From positions 234,970-298,969 of the forward strand of contig NZ_VCPD01000005.1 of assembly GCF_005938215.1 (NCBI RefSeq): a stretch of DNA of 64,000 nt, written 5' to 3'. Of the stretch, positions 36,882 through 46,777 are shown piece by piece; position 1 is the first letter of the stretch; every line of letters begins with the position of its first letter. The notes under the pieces were generated by a model that worked only from the letters and a program-made list of their open reading frames with translations, was not told the origin of the DNA and did no database searches. The position numbers and the translations under genes are program-made. Source of the DNA: Ruegeria sediminis. GTDB lineage: Bacteria > Pseudomonadota > Alphaproteobacteria > Rhodobacterales > Rhodobacteraceae.

Positions 36882-37228
36882 GAATGTCTCCCTGTGACAC
36901 TTGTGTTATTGGAGGAGGGTTTCAGATCGGCCGTCGGACGTCAAACGCCCTTCGCTGCGCCGCCTGCGATTCATATGGATTTTACACATCCCCATCGCGA
37001 ATATTCCGCATCAGATTTTCCGTCACGTCAATGATCGGAATCGTCATCGATGGCACAAAAACGACATTGACGCTGAAAAATGATGCCTTGATTTTGCAGC
37101 GTTTTTTTCGCAACGGCGGGCAGCATTTCGGCCGGTTCAGCGGTCTGGAACCCGGTCGCGCGCGCGGTTTCTCAGGACCGGAGATGGTGTTTCGGCCGCG
37201 TAAAAAACCGTATCAGATTTCGAAATAG
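36882..37228. other. Region upstream of the peptide importer operon
   Basis: About 350 bases between the binding-protein start and the miaA stop, both on the minus strand. It is AT-richer than its surroundings, especially 37000-37130, and must hold the operon's promoter. No protein-coding gene or clear stem-loop is evident; the 114-residue plus-strand frame lacks a ribosome site and is composed of atypical residues. Confidence 0.5.
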
Positions 37229-38119
37229 TTAAAACAAATTAATGTGATGCCAGGATTTCATCCGCGCGCGGAACCAGGTTCGCTGCCGTTTGGCGAATTG
37301 TCTCGTCGCGATTCGTGCCCGATCCCGCGCCTCATCCAGGGTCGCTTCGCCGTTCAGGTAGGCCATCAGTTCCGGCACGCCGATCGCCTTGCACGAGGGC
37401 AGGGCCGGATCGTAGCGGTCGCGCATGGCCGCCACCTCGTCCAGGGCCCCCTGTTCGAGCATCTGGTCGAAGCGGTTGGTGATGCGGTCCAGCAGCCAGG
37501 ACTTGTCGACGTCGAAGACCAGCGGAACCGCCTGGCTCAGCGGCAGGGCGGGGGGCGGCGTGTCGGCCTGCCAGTCGGCCAGCGGCCGACCGGTGGCACG
37601 CTGCACCTCCCAGGCGCGCTGGACCCGGGCGCGGTTGAGCGTATCGATGCCGCGGGCGGTCGCCGCGTCGATGCCCGCCAGCAGATCGGCGTGGGACATC
37701 GCATCCGCTTCGGCCCTGACTGCGGCGGGTGTGGGCGGGATTTCGGCCATGCCTTCGGTCAGGGCGGTGAAGTATAGGCCGGTTCCACCCACGATGATCG
37801 GCCTCGGTCCGTCCGAGAGAAGGGGAACGGCCTCGCGCAGCCAGTGGCCGGTCGAATAGGTCGCGTCGTAGGGGACGTGGCCGTAGAGGCGATGCGGCGC
37901 GCGGGCTTCGTCCTTGGCGGTCGGGCGGGCAGTGATGATGCGCCAGCAGTCGTAGATCTGACTGGCATCGGCATTGACGATCGCGCCGCCATGTCGCTCG
38001 GCGATCTCGAGCGCCAGGGCGGATTTCCCCGAGGCGGTCGGCCCGGCGATCAACACCGGTTTGTCGGCGGGAATGGGCGGCAGACCGTCCAGCAACCGGG
38101 TCGCAGTGCTTGCATTCAT
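37229..38119 (-). CDS. miaA: tRNA dimethylallyltransferase
   Basis: MiaA transfers the dimethylallyl group to A37 of tRNAs that read UNN codons. It has 296 residues. The P-loop is [20 protein letters not shown], followed by the NADASQIY motif and the catalytic/Asp-containing [18 protein letters not shown] segment (ends trimmed). The C-terminal tRNA-binding region carries [12 protein letters not shown]. The start at 38119 is selected by the MNAST... match to family N termini and a weak AAGG upstream. It is divergent from pyrH, with 98 bases between the starts. Confidence 0.94.
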   Translation of the reverse strand: MNASTATRLLDGLPPIPADKPVLIAGPTASGKSALALEIAERHGGAIVNADASQIYDCWRIITARPTAKDEARAPHRLYGHVPYDATYSTGHWLREAVPLLSDGPRPIIVGGTGLYFTALTEGMAEIPPTPAAVRAEADAMSHADLLAGIDAATARGIDTLNRARVQRAWEVQRATGRPLADWQADTPPPALPLSQAVPLVFDVDKSWLLDRITNRFDQMLEQGALDEVAAMRDRYDPALPSCKAIGVPELMAYLNGEATLDEARDRARIATRQFAKRQRTWFRARMKSWHHINLF

Positions 38120-38217
38120 GGGCGATTGCCTTGTTCCGAACCATCCCGCATTGAACCTGCCGGGCTTTTGCTTCATTTTGCGCCGGAAAATAAACCTGTG
38201 CCGCAGCGGAGCGCAAC

Positions 38218-38967
38218 ATGACCACTTCCCTTTCCCCAGTCCCCAAGGAACAGCCCCAGACCAAGTTCAAGCGGGTCATGCTCAAGATATCGGGTGAGGC
38301 GCTGATGGGGGATCAGGGATTCGGCCTGCATCCGCCGACGGTCCAGCGCATCGCCGCCGAGGTGAAATCGGTGCATGATCTGGGCGTCGAGATCTGCATG
38401 GTCATCGGCGGCGGCAACATTTTCCGCGGCCTGTCGGGCTCGGCGCAGGGGATGGAGCGGACGACCGCCGATTACATGGGAATGCTGGCGACGGTCATGA
38501 ACGCCCTCGCCATGCAATCCGCGCTGGAAGGGCTTGGCGTCTTTACCCGCGTGATCTCGGCCATTCCGATGGATCAGGTCTGCGAGCCCTACATCCGCCG
38601 CCGCGCCGTGCGTCACCTGGAAAAGAAGCGGGTCTGCATCTTTGCCGCCGGGACGGGCAACCCCTATTTCACCACCGACACCGCCGCGACGCTGCGCGCC
38701 AACGAGATGAGCTGCGAGGCGATCTTCAAGGGCACCAAGGTGGACGGCGTCTATGACAAGGATCCGGTCAAGTTCGACGACGCGAAACGCTATGACACCG
38801 TCAGCTATGACGACGTTCTGACCAAGCGCCTCGGGGTGATGGACGCCTCGGCCATCGCGCTGGCGCGCGACAACAACCTGCCTATCATCGTGTTCTCGCT
38901 GGACGAGCCCGGCGGTTTCCGCGGCATCCTGGCCGGAGAGGGGACCTATACAAAGGTTCAGGGCTGA
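38218..38967 (+). CDS. pyrH: UMP kinase
   Basis: PyrH makes UDP from UMP and is allosterically controlled by GTP and UTP. It has 249 residues. Motifs: [17 protein letters not shown] (glycine-rich/ATP-binding), [12 protein letters not shown] and the C-terminal [26 protein letters not shown] (trimmed). In most alphaproteobacteria pyrH is followed by frr and uppS; here a terminator and then a BCCT transporter gene come next, so that context is absent. Confidence 0.96.
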   Translation: MTTSLSPVPKEQPQTKFKRVMLKISGEALMGDQGFGLHPPTVQRIAAEVKSVHDLGVEICMVIGGGNIFRGLSGSAQGMERTTADYMGMLATVMNALAMQSALEGLGVFTRVISAIPMDQVCEPYIRRRAVRHLEKKRVCIFAAGTGNPYFTTDTAATLRANEMSCEAIFKGTKVDGVYDKDPVKFDDAKRYDTVSYDDVLTKRLGVMDASAIALARDNNLPIIVFSLDEPGGFRGILAGEGTYTKVQG

Positions 38968-38990
38968 GTCACCTTTAAAACATGGGTTTT

Positions 38991-39022
38991 TGGCCGAGGC
39001 GCCTGGCGCTTCGGCCATTTTT
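38991..39022 (+). terminator. Intrinsic terminator of pyrH
   Basis: A long stem (TGGCCGA at 38991-38997 with TCGGCCA at 39011-39017, extended inward by GCG pairing) is followed by five T. It lies 24 bases after the pyrH stop. Confidence 0.87.
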
Positions 39023-39190
39023 GTTTGTCCACTTCGGGTTGAACCGCGGCGGCACCCTTAAGGCTGCAGGCGGCCTGGATGGGAAACTTTCCCCGAGGTC
39101 GGATTCGGAGAACATTGGGTCTATTTTATCGCGCTGTCGATTCCTTCCTTGCCCGAATAGGAGGCAACAAAACAAGGAAGAGGAGGGACA

Positions 39191-40810
39191 ATGTCCGACA
39201 ATGTGGAAGCCGGCTACGAGGCCGGTCCGGATGCCGTGGAAACCGAGTATGAGGTCGGGCAGGACAACGTTCAGATCTTGGGTCTGGATGTTCACAATCC
39301 GGTATTCGGAATTTCAGCACTGACCATCATAGCGTTCGTGTTCTTTTCGCTGGTGTTTCGTGAGCAGTCGACCGAATTCTTTGAATGGCTGCGCCCGACG
39401 CTGACCAGCAAGTTCGACTGGGTGTTCATGATCGCGTGCAACATCTTCGTCGTGTTCTCGCTGCTGCTGATCGTGACGCCCTATGGCTCGATCCGGCTGG
39501 GCGGCGAGGATGCCAAGCCGGATTACAGCTATGCGGGCTGGTTCTCGATGCTGTTTGCCGCAGGCATGGGGATCGGACTGGTGTTCTGGGGCGTTGCCGA
39601 GCCGATTTCGCACTACGGATCCTCGCTGGGCGGCGTGGCCGTGGGCGAGGGTGGCGTGCGGACCGACTGGGCGCCGCTGGGCGCGGGTCTGGGCGACACC
39701 GAAGCCTCCAAGGATCTGGCGATGGCCGCCACCATTTTCCATTGGGGGCTGCACCCCTGGGCGATCTACGCGGTCGTGGCGCTGGCGCTTGCCTTCTTCA
39801 GCTTCAACCGTGGCCTGCCGCTGACCATGCGCTCGGTCTTTTACCCGATCTTCGGAGAGGCGACCTGGGGCCCGCTGGGGCATATCGTCGACGTTCTGGC
39901 CGTGTTCGCCACCATCTTTGGCCTGGCGACATCCCTGGGGCTTGGCGCGACGCAGGCGCTGGCCGGACTGAACTACCTGTTCGACGTCCCGGTGACGGAC
40001 GGAATGAAGGTGTTGCTGATCATCCTGATCACCGCCATCGCGCTGATTTCGGTGGTTGCGGGGCTGGACAAGGGGGTGAAGCGCCTTTCCGAGATCAACA
40101 TGGTTCTTGCCGCAGCGCTGCTGATCCTCGTGCTGATCGTCGGTCCGACCGTCGCGATCCTGACCGGGTTCTTCAACGGCCTCGTGGATTACGTCGTCGC
40201 GCTGCCCGCCTTGTCCAACTGGGTCGGCCGCGAGGATACCAACTTCCTGCAGGGCTGGACGGCCTTCTACTGGGCCTGGTGGATATCGTGGTCGCCTTTC
40301 GTCGGCATGTTCATCGCGCGCATTTCGCGCGGGCGCACCGTGCGGGAGTTCGTCACTTGCGTGATCCTGATTCCGACGGTCGTCGGCGCGCTATGGATGA
40401 GCGTCTTCGGCGGCACCGCTCTGGATCAGGTGATGTCGGGCACCGGCCAGGGCCTGTCGGACGCGGCGCTGGAGTTGAAGATGTTCAAGATGTTCGAAGC
40501 CTTCCCGCTGGCCGGTCTGCTGTCCTTCGTCGGCATCATCCTGGTGGTGATCTTCTTCGTCACCAGTTCCGACTCGGGCTCGCTGGTGATCGACACCATC
40601 ACCGCCGGCGGCAAGACCGACGCGCCCACAGCGCAGCGCGTGTTCTGGTGCGTGCTGGAAGGCGCGATCGCCGTCGTGCTGCTGCTGGGCGGAGGGCTTG
40701 GCGCCCTTCAGGCGGCCGCCATCGCGACCGGTTTCCCGTTTGCAATCGTGCTGGTCCTGATGTGCGTGTCGATCTTCATCGGGCTTGCCCGCGAAAAACG
40801 CCGGAGCTAA
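39191..40810 (+). CDS. BCCT family betaine/choline/carnitine transporter
   Basis: This is a 539-residue secondary transporter of quaternary ammonium compounds, probably sodium-coupled. It has about 12 transmembrane helices. The signature region YWAWWISWSPFVGMFIARIS (helix 8) is intact, as is the glycine-rich GMGIGLVFWGVAEP motif in an early helix. The short N-terminal tail is acidic (DNVEAGYEAG...), and there is little C-terminal sensing domain, unlike BetP. Transport of glycine betaine or related osmolytes is expected from the family. It has its own terminator and stands alone. Confidence 0.95.
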   Translation: MSDNVEAGYEAGPDAVETEYEVGQDNVQILGLDVHNPVFGISALTIIAFVFFSLVFREQSTEFFEWLRPTLTSKFDWVFMIACNIFVVFSLLLIVTPYGSIRLGGEDAKPDYSYAGWFSMLFAAGMGIGLVFWGVAEPISHYGSSLGGVAVGEGGVRTDWAPLGAGLGDTEASKDLAMAATIFHWGLHPWAIYAVVALALAFFSFNRGLPLTMRSVFYPIFGEATWGPLGHIVDVLAVFATIFGLATSLGLGATQALAGLNYLFDVPVTDGMKVLLIILITAIALISVVAGLDKGVKRLSEINMVLAAALLILVLIVGPTVAILTGFFNGLVDYVVALPALSNWVGREDTNFLQGWTAFYWAWWISWSPFVGMFIARISRGRTVREFVTCVILIPTVVGALWMSVFGGTALDQVMSGTGQGLSDAALELKMFKMFEAFPLAGLLSFVGIILVVIFFVTSSDSGSLVIDTITAGGKTDAPTAQRVFWCVLEGAIAVVLLLGGGLGALQAAAIATGFPFAIVLVLMCVSIFIGLAREKRRS

Positions 40811-40831
40811 CCTGAGCCGGCAATCGGTTGG

Positions 40832-40862
40832 AAAGGCCCCGGATCGCCTCCGGGGCCTTTTT
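40832..40862 (+). terminator. Intrinsic terminator of the BCCT gene
   Basis: A perfect 11-base-pair stem (AAAGGCCCCGG at 40832-40842 with its complement ending about 40860) and a short loop are followed by five T. It is located 21 bases after the transporter stop. Confidence 0.9.
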
Positions 40863-41102
40863 CGTTGCCCCGCCGCAATCGGTATCGACATGCCGGCGGA
40901 TCAGCGTCTTGACCCTGTCCCGCGCCGTCGGCACATTGCCGGTGTCCCGGCCGTTCCAATCCGGTCTGCAGGGCTGCCGACGTTCCCTCACTCCTGTGCG
41001 GGGCCGCGGCTCGGCTGGAAGACCTGCCATGTTTTCGGAGATGTCCGGACCATGTGCGGGCATCGATCCGAGCCGTTGAGCATGATTGAGGAGAGACGCG
41101 TC

Positions 41103-42329
41103 ATGAGCACCTTGGACATAGACTTCGTTCGGGCCCAGTTCCCGGCTTTCGCCGCACCGACGCTGCAGGGGCAGGCGTTCTTCGAGAACGCGGGCGGGTC
41201 CTACACTTGCAAGCCGGTGATCGACCGCCTGACCCGGTTCTACACCCAGCGCAAGGTTCAGCCTTATTCGCCCTACGAGGCCAGCCGTCTGGGCGGCGAG
41301 GAAATGGACGAGGCCCGCGCGCGAATGGCGGCGCTGCTGGGCGTTGCGACCGACGAACTGAGCTTTGGTCCATCAACGACGCAGAACACCTATGTTCTGG
41401 CGCAGGCCTTCCGCGGCTGGCTGCAGCCCGGCGAGGCGATCGTGGTCACCAACCAGGATCACGAGGCCAATTCGGGCCCGTGGCGGCGCTTGGCCGGGGA
41501 CGGGATCGAGATACGCGAGTGGAAGATCGACCCGGATACAGGCGCGCTCGATCCGCTGGACCTCGAGGAACTGCTGGACGAGAGGGTCCGGCTGGTGTGC
41601 TTTCCCCATTGCTCGAACGTCGTGGGCGAGATCAACCCGGTGACCGAGATCACGGCCATCGCTCATGCCGCAGGCGCCTTCGTCTGCGTGGACGGGGTGT
41701 CCTATGCGCCGCACGGGTTTCCGAATGTCGGTGATCTTGGCCCGGACGTCTACCTGTTCTCGTCCTACAAGACCTATGGCCCCCATCAGGGCTGCATGGT
41801 GATCCGCCGAAATCTTGGAGAATTGCTGCCGAACCAGGCGCATTTCTTCAATGGAGACGTGCTTTACAAGCGGTTCACGCCCGCGGGTCCGGATCATGCG
41901 CAGATCGCTGCAAGCGCGGGCATGGCGGATTACGTGGATCTGCTGTGCGACCACCACGGCGGACCGACCTCGGGCGCCGCCGAGCGCGGAGCGTTCGTGC
42001 ATGACCTGATGCGGGCGCATGAGGTCAAGCTGCTGCAGCCGCTGCTGGACGCGGTTAAGGACCGGAACGAGGTGCGGCTGATCGGCCCCTCGGACGCGAA
42101 CCGGCGGGCGTCGACGGTGGCCTTGTCGCTTTCCCAGCCGGCCGAGCCTGTTGCGGCCGAGCTTGCCAAGTTCGGGATCATGGCGGGCGGCGGCGATTTC
42201 TATGCCGTCCGGCCGTTGCAGGCCATGGGCGTCAATCCTGAAAAAGGCGTGCTGCGGCTGAGCTTTACGCATTACACCTCGGAGGCGGAGATGGACCAGC
42301 TGCTTGGGGCGCTTGACCGCGTTTTGTGA
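41103..42329 (+). CDS. Class V aminotransferase (PLP enzyme, cysteine desulfurase-like fold)
   Basis: This is a 408-residue PLP-dependent enzyme. The PLP lysine lies in LFSSYKTYGPHQG; an aspartate/His pair (NQDHEANSGPW and CVDGVSYAPHG) are the usual cofactor contacts. The family includes cysteine desulfurases, selenocysteine lyases, isopenicillin epimerases and kynureninase-like enzymes, so no substrate is given. AGGAGAG nine bases upstream supports the ATG at 41103; an in-frame start 318 bases earlier runs over a terminator and is rejected. The gene precedes the photolyase by 48 bases. Confidence 0.87.
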   Translation: MSTLDIDFVRAQFPAFAAPTLQGQAFFENAGGSYTCKPVIDRLTRFYTQRKVQPYSPYEASRLGGEEMDEARARMAALLGVATDELSFGPSTTQNTYVLAQAFRGWLQPGEAIVVTNQDHEANSGPWRRLAGDGIEIREWKIDPDTGALDPLDLEELLDERVRLVCFPHCSNVVGEINPVTEITAIAHAAGAFVCVDGVSYAPHGFPNVGDLGPDVYLFSSYKTYGPHQGCMVIRRNLGELLPNQAHFFNGDVLYKRFTPAGPDHAQIAASAGMADYVDLLCDHHGGPTSGAAERGAFVHDLMRAHEVKLLQPLLDAVKDRNEVRLIGPSDANRRASTVALSLSQPAEPVAAELAKFGIMAGGGDFYAVRPLQAMGVNPEKGVLRLSFTHYTSEAEMDQLLGALDRVL

Positions 42330-42377
42330 TCCGTTGTCGTTGCCGCGCCGTATCGCGGGAAAAGACGAGAGGCACGG

Positions 42378-43814
42378 ATGAAAGCGGATAACGCACCCAT
42401 CATTTTCTGGTTCCGGCGCGACTTGCGCCTGTCCGACCATCCGGGCCTTGCGGCGGCCGCCGCCACGGGCAGGCCGGTGATCTCGGTTTTCATCCGCGAC
42501 GAGGTGGTGGAGGCGCTTGGCGCCGCGCCGAAATGGCGGTTGGGGCTTGGGCTTGACGCGTTTGCATGCGCACTCCACGCGCGCGGTAGCCGGCTGATCC
42601 TGCGAAAGGGCAAAGCGTTGGAGGTGCTGCGCGATCTGGTTGACGAAACGGGGGCGGGTTCGGTCCATTGGACACGCGCCTATGACCCGGCGTCGATCGA
42701 GCGGGACAAGCGGATCAAGGCGGCGCTGAAGGAGGATGGGATCGAGGTTGCCTCATCCCCCGGACATCTTCTGTTCGAACCCTGGACCGTGGCGACGAAA
42801 GCGGGCGGGCCTTTCAAGGTGTATTCACCCTATTGGCGGGCGGTGCGGAGCCAGGAAGTGCCGGAGGCATCGACGGAACCAAGCCGTCTGATCCCGCCGG
42901 AAACCTGGCCTCGGACCGAGGACCCTGGCGATTGGGCGCTCGGCAGCGAAATGCGCCGGGGGGCGAGCGTTCTGAGGCCGCACGTACAGCCGGGAGAGGC
43001 TGCGGCCCGTGCGGCGCTTGACCACTTCGTTGATAAAAATGTGAACCGATATAAAGACTTGCGGGACAGACCTGATCTTGCGGTGACCTCGGGCCTTTCC
43101 GAGTACCTGTCGCTTGGAGAGATAGGTCCGCGAACGGTCTGGCATGCCGGAATGCGCGCAAGGGAAACCGGAGCACCCGGTGCCGAGGCTTTCTTGCGGC
43201 AGCTTGTCTGGCGCGAGTTCTCATATCACCTGATGTACCATTCCCCTTCGCTGCTCAACGGCAACTGGAGGCCGGAATGGGATGATTTTCCATGGAACAC
43301 CGACGCCGATCATCCGAACGTGGCCGCATGGCGGCAGGCCGGGACAGGCATTCCCATGGTCGATGCCGGATTGCGCGAAATGTACGTGACCGGACGGATG
43401 CACAACCGGACCCGGATGATCGTCGCAAGTTACCTTACCAAGCATCTGATGACGCATTGGAAAATCGGGCTGGACTGGTTCGCCGACTGCCTGATCGACT
43501 GGGACCCGGCTGCGAACGCGATGGGCTGGCAGTGGGTGGCGGGATCGGGGCCGGACGCCGCCCCCTATTTCCGGATCTTCAATCCCGAGACGCAGGCCAA
43601 GAAGTTCGATCCGGACGGAGCCTATCGCCGACGCTGGATCGCGGAAGGTCAGGATGCGCCGCCGGAAACGGCGCTGAGCTATTTCGACGCCGTGCCCGAA
43701 AGCTGGGGGTTGCGCCCGGATGCGGAATACCCGCGTCCGGTCGTCGGTCTGGATGAGGGACGGCGGGTCGCCTTGTCGGCCTACGAAAGCCGCAGATGGC
43801 GGGTAACAAACTGA
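42378..43814 (+). CDS. phrB: Deoxyribodipyrimidine photolyase (cryptochrome/photolyase family)
   Basis: This light-driven flavoprotein repairs cyclobutane pyrimidine dimers. It has 478 residues. The N-terminal antenna domain begins APIIFWFRRDLRLSDHPGL. The FAD-binding C-terminal domain shows TGIPMVDAGLREMYVTGRMHNRTRM, followed by LIDWDPAANAMGWQWVAGSG (ends trimmed), the classical CPD-photolyase region. It is followed after 61 bases by the CFA synthase gene, and that pairing is common in alphaproteobacteria. A DASH or (6-4) type seems less likely but is not excluded. Confidence 0.94.
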   Translation: MKADNAPIIFWFRRDLRLSDHPGLAAAAATGRPVISVFIRDEVVEALGAAPKWRLGLGLDAFACALHARGSRLILRKGKALEVLRDLVDETGAGSVHWTRAYDPASIERDKRIKAALKEDGIEVASSPGHLLFEPWTVATKAGGPFKVYSPYWRAVRSQEVPEASTEPSRLIPPETWPRTEDPGDWALGSEMRRGASVLRPHVQPGEAAARAALDHFVDKNVNRYKDLRDRPDLAVTSGLSEYLSLGEIGPRTVWHAGMRARETGAPGAEAFLRQLVWREFSYHLMYHSPSLLNGNWRPEWDDFPWNTDADHPNVAAWRQAGTGIPMVDAGLREMYVTGRMHNRTRMIVASYLTKHLMTHWKIGLDWFADCLIDWDPAANAMGWQWVAGSGPDAAPYFRIFNPETQAKKFDPDGAYRRRWIAEGQDAPPETALSYFDAVPESWGLRPDAEYPRPVVGLDEGRRVALSAYESRRWRVTN

Positions 43815-43875
43815 AAACTTGCCAGAAACCAATTCTGCGCCTAGCCTGAAACTGCTGCCGCATAGGGGAGAGCGG

Positions 43876-45084
43876 ATGATCCTGACGACGACGGATGGGC
43901 AGGCCAACCTGCCTCGGTATTTCGCCCAGGTGATGAAGATGCTTGGCCGGATGGAGGCCGGGCGGCTGGACATCGCCTTGCCCGACGGGCGGGTGTTCCG
44001 CGCCGAGGGTCCGAAGCCGGGGCCGGTGGCGCGGGTCGACGTTCATGACGACGACGTGTTCGCGCGGCTGGTGCGGGAAGGCGATCTGGGCTTTTCCGAC
44101 GCCTATGTCGAAGGAGAGTGGAGCACACCGGACCTGCGCGCCTTTATGGACCTGGTGAATCTGGAAAGCGAAACGGTTTATGACGATTTTCCCGGCCAGA
44201 TGCTGATCCGCGCCTATGAACGGCTGAGATTCTGGCTGCATCGCAATCACAGGCAGCAGGCCAAGAGGAACATCTCGTACCACTATGATCTGGGGAACGA
44301 TTTCTACGGTCTCTGGCTGGACGACACGATGACCTATTCCAGCGCCCTGTTCGAGACCGGGCAGGAGAGTCTGGAAAAGGCGCAGACCGCGAAATACGCC
44401 AGCCTGATCGACCAGATGGGCGCCCAGCCCGGCGATCACATTCTTGAAATCGGCTGCGGCTGGGGCGGGTTTGCGGAATATGCCGCCAAGGAGCGCGGGT
44501 TGCGGGTGACCGGCCTGACCATCAGTCAGGAGCAGTTCAGCTATGCCAGGCAACGGATTGAAAAAGCTAATCTTTCGGATCGTGTCGAGTTCAAGCTGCA
44601 GGATTACCGCGACGAACGGGGATCGTATGACGGCATCGCCTCGATCGAAATGTTCGAGGCCGTGGGGCAGAAATACTGGCCCGTCTATTTCGAGACCGTC
44701 CGGGACAGGCTGAAGCCCGGCGCGCGGGCCACGTTGCAGATCATCACGGTGGCGGACAGGCGGTGGGAGATCTACAGGAACGGGGTCGATTTCATCCAGA
44801 AGTACATCTTTCCCGGCGGCATGCTGCCCGCGCCCAGGATCCTGCGGCAACAGATCGAGCGGTCCGGGCTGGATTTCATCCGGTCCAAGGAATTCGGCAA
44901 GAGCTATGATCTGACCCTGCGCCGCTGGTACGAGACCTTCAACGACAAGTGGGACCAGATCGCGGAAATCGGGTTCGATGAGCGTTTCCGCCGCATGTGG
45001 AATTTTTATCTGACCTCATGCGGCGCCGCCTTTGACAGCGGCAACTGTGATGTGACACAGATCACAGTTGCCAGACCAAGTTAA
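43876..45084 (+). CDS. cfa: Cyclopropane-fatty-acyl-phospholipid synthase family protein
   Basis: This SAM-dependent enzyme methylates the double bond of membrane acyl chains to form a cyclopropane ring. It has 402 residues. The SAM-binding motif is ILEIGCGWGGFAEYAAKERG, and downstream conserved residues include the SIEMFEAVGQKYW motif. The start ATG at 43876 has AGGGGAG upstream; a frame beginning at 43819 would add 19 residues that show no conservation. It follows phrB and precedes trgA by 15 bases. Some proteins of this family have other methyltransferase functions. Confidence 0.9.
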   Translation: MILTTTDGQANLPRYFAQVMKMLGRMEAGRLDIALPDGRVFRAEGPKPGPVARVDVHDDDVFARLVREGDLGFSDAYVEGEWSTPDLRAFMDLVNLESETVYDDFPGQMLIRAYERLRFWLHRNHRQQAKRNISYHYDLGNDFYGLWLDDTMTYSSALFETGQESLEKAQTAKYASLIDQMGAQPGDHILEIGCGWGGFAEYAAKERGLRVTGLTISQEQFSYARQRIEKANLSDRVEFKLQDYRDERGSYDGIASIEMFEAVGQKYWPVYFETVRDRLKPGARATLQIITVADRRWEIYRNGVDFIQKYIFPGGMLPAPRILRQQIERSGLDFIRSKEFGKSYDLTLRRWYETFNDKWDQIAEIGFDERFRRMWNFYLTSCGAAFDSGNCDVTQITVARPS

Positions 45085-45099
45085 CGCCGGAAGACCCGA

Positions 45100-45540
45100 A
45101 TGCCCACAGCCACACGACTAGTCGCCGCCTGCTGTCTTGCGCTGCTGGCCTTCATCGTTTCCGGACAGGTCATCGATCTTAGCCCCGAAGGGACCAATTT
45201 CGGTTACTTCACCTTTGTGAACATCGGGTTGGGGCTTGTCTGCGGCTGGATCGTCATGGGCAAGCGCGCCGGAAAGGGGACCACCGCGGCCATCAACAAC
45301 GGTCTCACCGGCATGGCCGCGATGGTGTTCTGGGGGCTTTTCGTGCAGGGGTGCAACGAAATGTTCACCCTCGCGATGCGCCACCGGTATGACGGGCCGT
45401 TCGAAGCGTTGCTTGCGATCTTTCAGATCGGTGTGGAATTCGGGAAGGTCCTGCTTGAGCCGCATATCATCGTGACGCTGCTGGTCGGCGCCGTCCTGTC
45501 GGGCCTCGCAACCGAAGCGGCCTGGCGCCGGTGGCGCTGA
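45100..45540 (+). CDS. trgA: TrgA family membrane protein (tellurite resistance)
   Basis: This is a 146-residue membrane protein with four hydrophobic segments. TrgA was described in Rhodobacter sphaeroides as the first gene of a trgAB-cysK locus that confers tellurite resistance, and the gene order here (trgA, trgB, cysK) matches. The N terminus (MPTATRLVAACCLALLAFIV) and the GLVCGWIVMGKRAGKG loop are visible. Its biochemical role is unknown. It starts 15 bases after the CFA synthase stop, and the next gene begins 30 bases later. Confidence 0.85.
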   Translation: MPTATRLVAACCLALLAFIVSGQVIDLSPEGTNFGYFTFVNIGLGLVCGWIVMGKRAGKGTTAAINNGLTGMAAMVFWGLFVQGCNEMFTLAMRHRYDGPFEALLAIFQIGVEFGKVLLEPHIIVTLLVGAVLSGLATEAAWRRWR

Positions 45541-45570
45541 GGCCGGACCTGCAAGGAAAGCCTGAATTTC

Positions 45571-46692
45571 GTGAGCACCCTGTTTTTCTACGGAACCCTG
45601 CGTTTTGCGCCGTTGCTGGAACTGGTTCTTGGGCGGCCGGCGGCGGAAATCGACCTGACGCCCGCCAAGCTTGTCGATCATGCGGTTCATGCCGTGCAGG
45701 ACCAGGCCTTTCCGATGATCCTTGAGTCGCCCGGCCAGCAGGCCGACGGGCTGCTGGTGCGCGGGCTGAATGCCGAGGATATTGCCCGACTAGAATACTA
45801 TGAGGGAGGATTCGACTACGATCTCGCGACGCGCACACTGACGCTGCCGGACGGTTCGCGGGCCGAGGCGGAGGTTTTCTTCCCGGAACCCGGTCTTTGG
45901 CAACCGGGAGAGCCCTGGTCCCTGGAGGCCTGGGCCGAGGCGTGGGGGGAGCTTACGCTGATTGCCGCAGAAGAGGTCATGTCGTTCTATGGACGCGTGG
46001 ATGCGCAGCGGATCGCCCGCAGCTTTCCCGCCATCCGGATGCGCGCCTGGGCCCGCATCGCGGCGCGGAGCCGTGCGCGGGGCAACACTCGAGACGTGGC
46101 CCGGGATGTGATCGTTCATCGCCGCCATCATGCCTATGTGGACTATTTCGGCCTGGACGAGGTCGAACTGCAGCACCGGCAGCATGACGGCTCGATGGGG
46201 CCGGTGCTGAACCGCAACGCGCTGACGAACGGACAGGCGGCCGTGGTGCTGCCCTATGATCCGGTGCGGGACACCGTTCTGCTGATCGAACAGTTTCGCG
46301 CCCCGGTCTACATGATCGGCGATCCCGACCCTTGGACCTGGGAGGCCGTGGCCGGCATGATCGACCCCGGAGAATCGCCCGAGACCACCGCCTTTCGCGA
46401 AGCCGTCGAAGAGGCGCATGTCGAATTGCAGAGGCTTGAATTCGCGGGCGGGGCCTATTCTTCGTGCGGGTCGTCGACCGAATATGTTCATCTTTTTGTC
46501 GGTCTGGGCGATCTGACCGGGACGGTGACGAACGGCGGTGTGGACGGGGAAGGAGAGGATATACGCAGCCATATCCTGCCTTTCGAAGAATTCATGCAGT
46601 GGGTGGATGGCAACAGGATCAAGAGCCTGCAACTTTTGACGCTGGCCCATTGGCTGGCGCGGCACAGGGACCGGCTGCGCGGGCAGGCGTGA
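45571..46692 (+). CDS. trgB: TrgB: gamma-glutamylcyclotransferase-like and NUDIX hydrolase fusion
   Basis: This is a 373-residue two-domain protein. The N-terminal about 100 residues have an AIG2/GGCT-like start (LFFYGTLRFAPLLE), and the C-terminal part is a NUDIX hydrolase with the Nudix box GMIDPGESPETTAFREAVEEAH (trimmed) and acidic catalytic residues. The NUDIX part resembles ADP-ribose diphosphatases. The GTG start at 45571 has GGAAAG upstream. It lies between trgA and cysK in the tellurite locus, so a role in redox or nucleotide-damage handling is inferred. Confidence 0.85.
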   Translation: MSTLFFYGTLRFAPLLELVLGRPAAEIDLTPAKLVDHAVHAVQDQAFPMILESPGQQADGLLVRGLNAEDIARLEYYEGGFDYDLATRTLTLPDGSRAEAEVFFPEPGLWQPGEPWSLEAWAEAWGELTLIAAEEVMSFYGRVDAQRIARSFPAIRMRAWARIAARSRARGNTRDVARDVIVHRRHHAYVDYFGLDEVELQHRQHDGSMGPVLNRNALTNGQAAVVLPYDPVRDTVLLIEQFRAPVYMIGDPDPWTWEAVAGMIDPGESPETTAFREAVEEAHVELQRLEFAGGAYSSCGSSTEYVHLFVGLGDLTGTVTNGGVDGEGEDIRSHILPFEEFMQWVDGNRIKSLQLLTLAHWLARHRDRLRGQA

Positions 46693-46777
46693 TCCGCGGC
46701 GGACGTGCCATGACTGCTTGAGCTTGCTGCGGGGCGAATGTACATCTGGCCCCCGAACAGAACACGAAGAGGGCACC

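Noticed and set aside
36884..37228. 114-codon plus-strand frame upstream of the peptide importer
   Set aside because: No ribosome site and overlap with the expected promoter region of a minus-strand operon.
40785..41102. N-terminal extension of the class V aminotransferase by 106 residues
   Set aside because: The extension runs through a clear terminator hairpin; the ATG at 41103 has a proper ribosome site.
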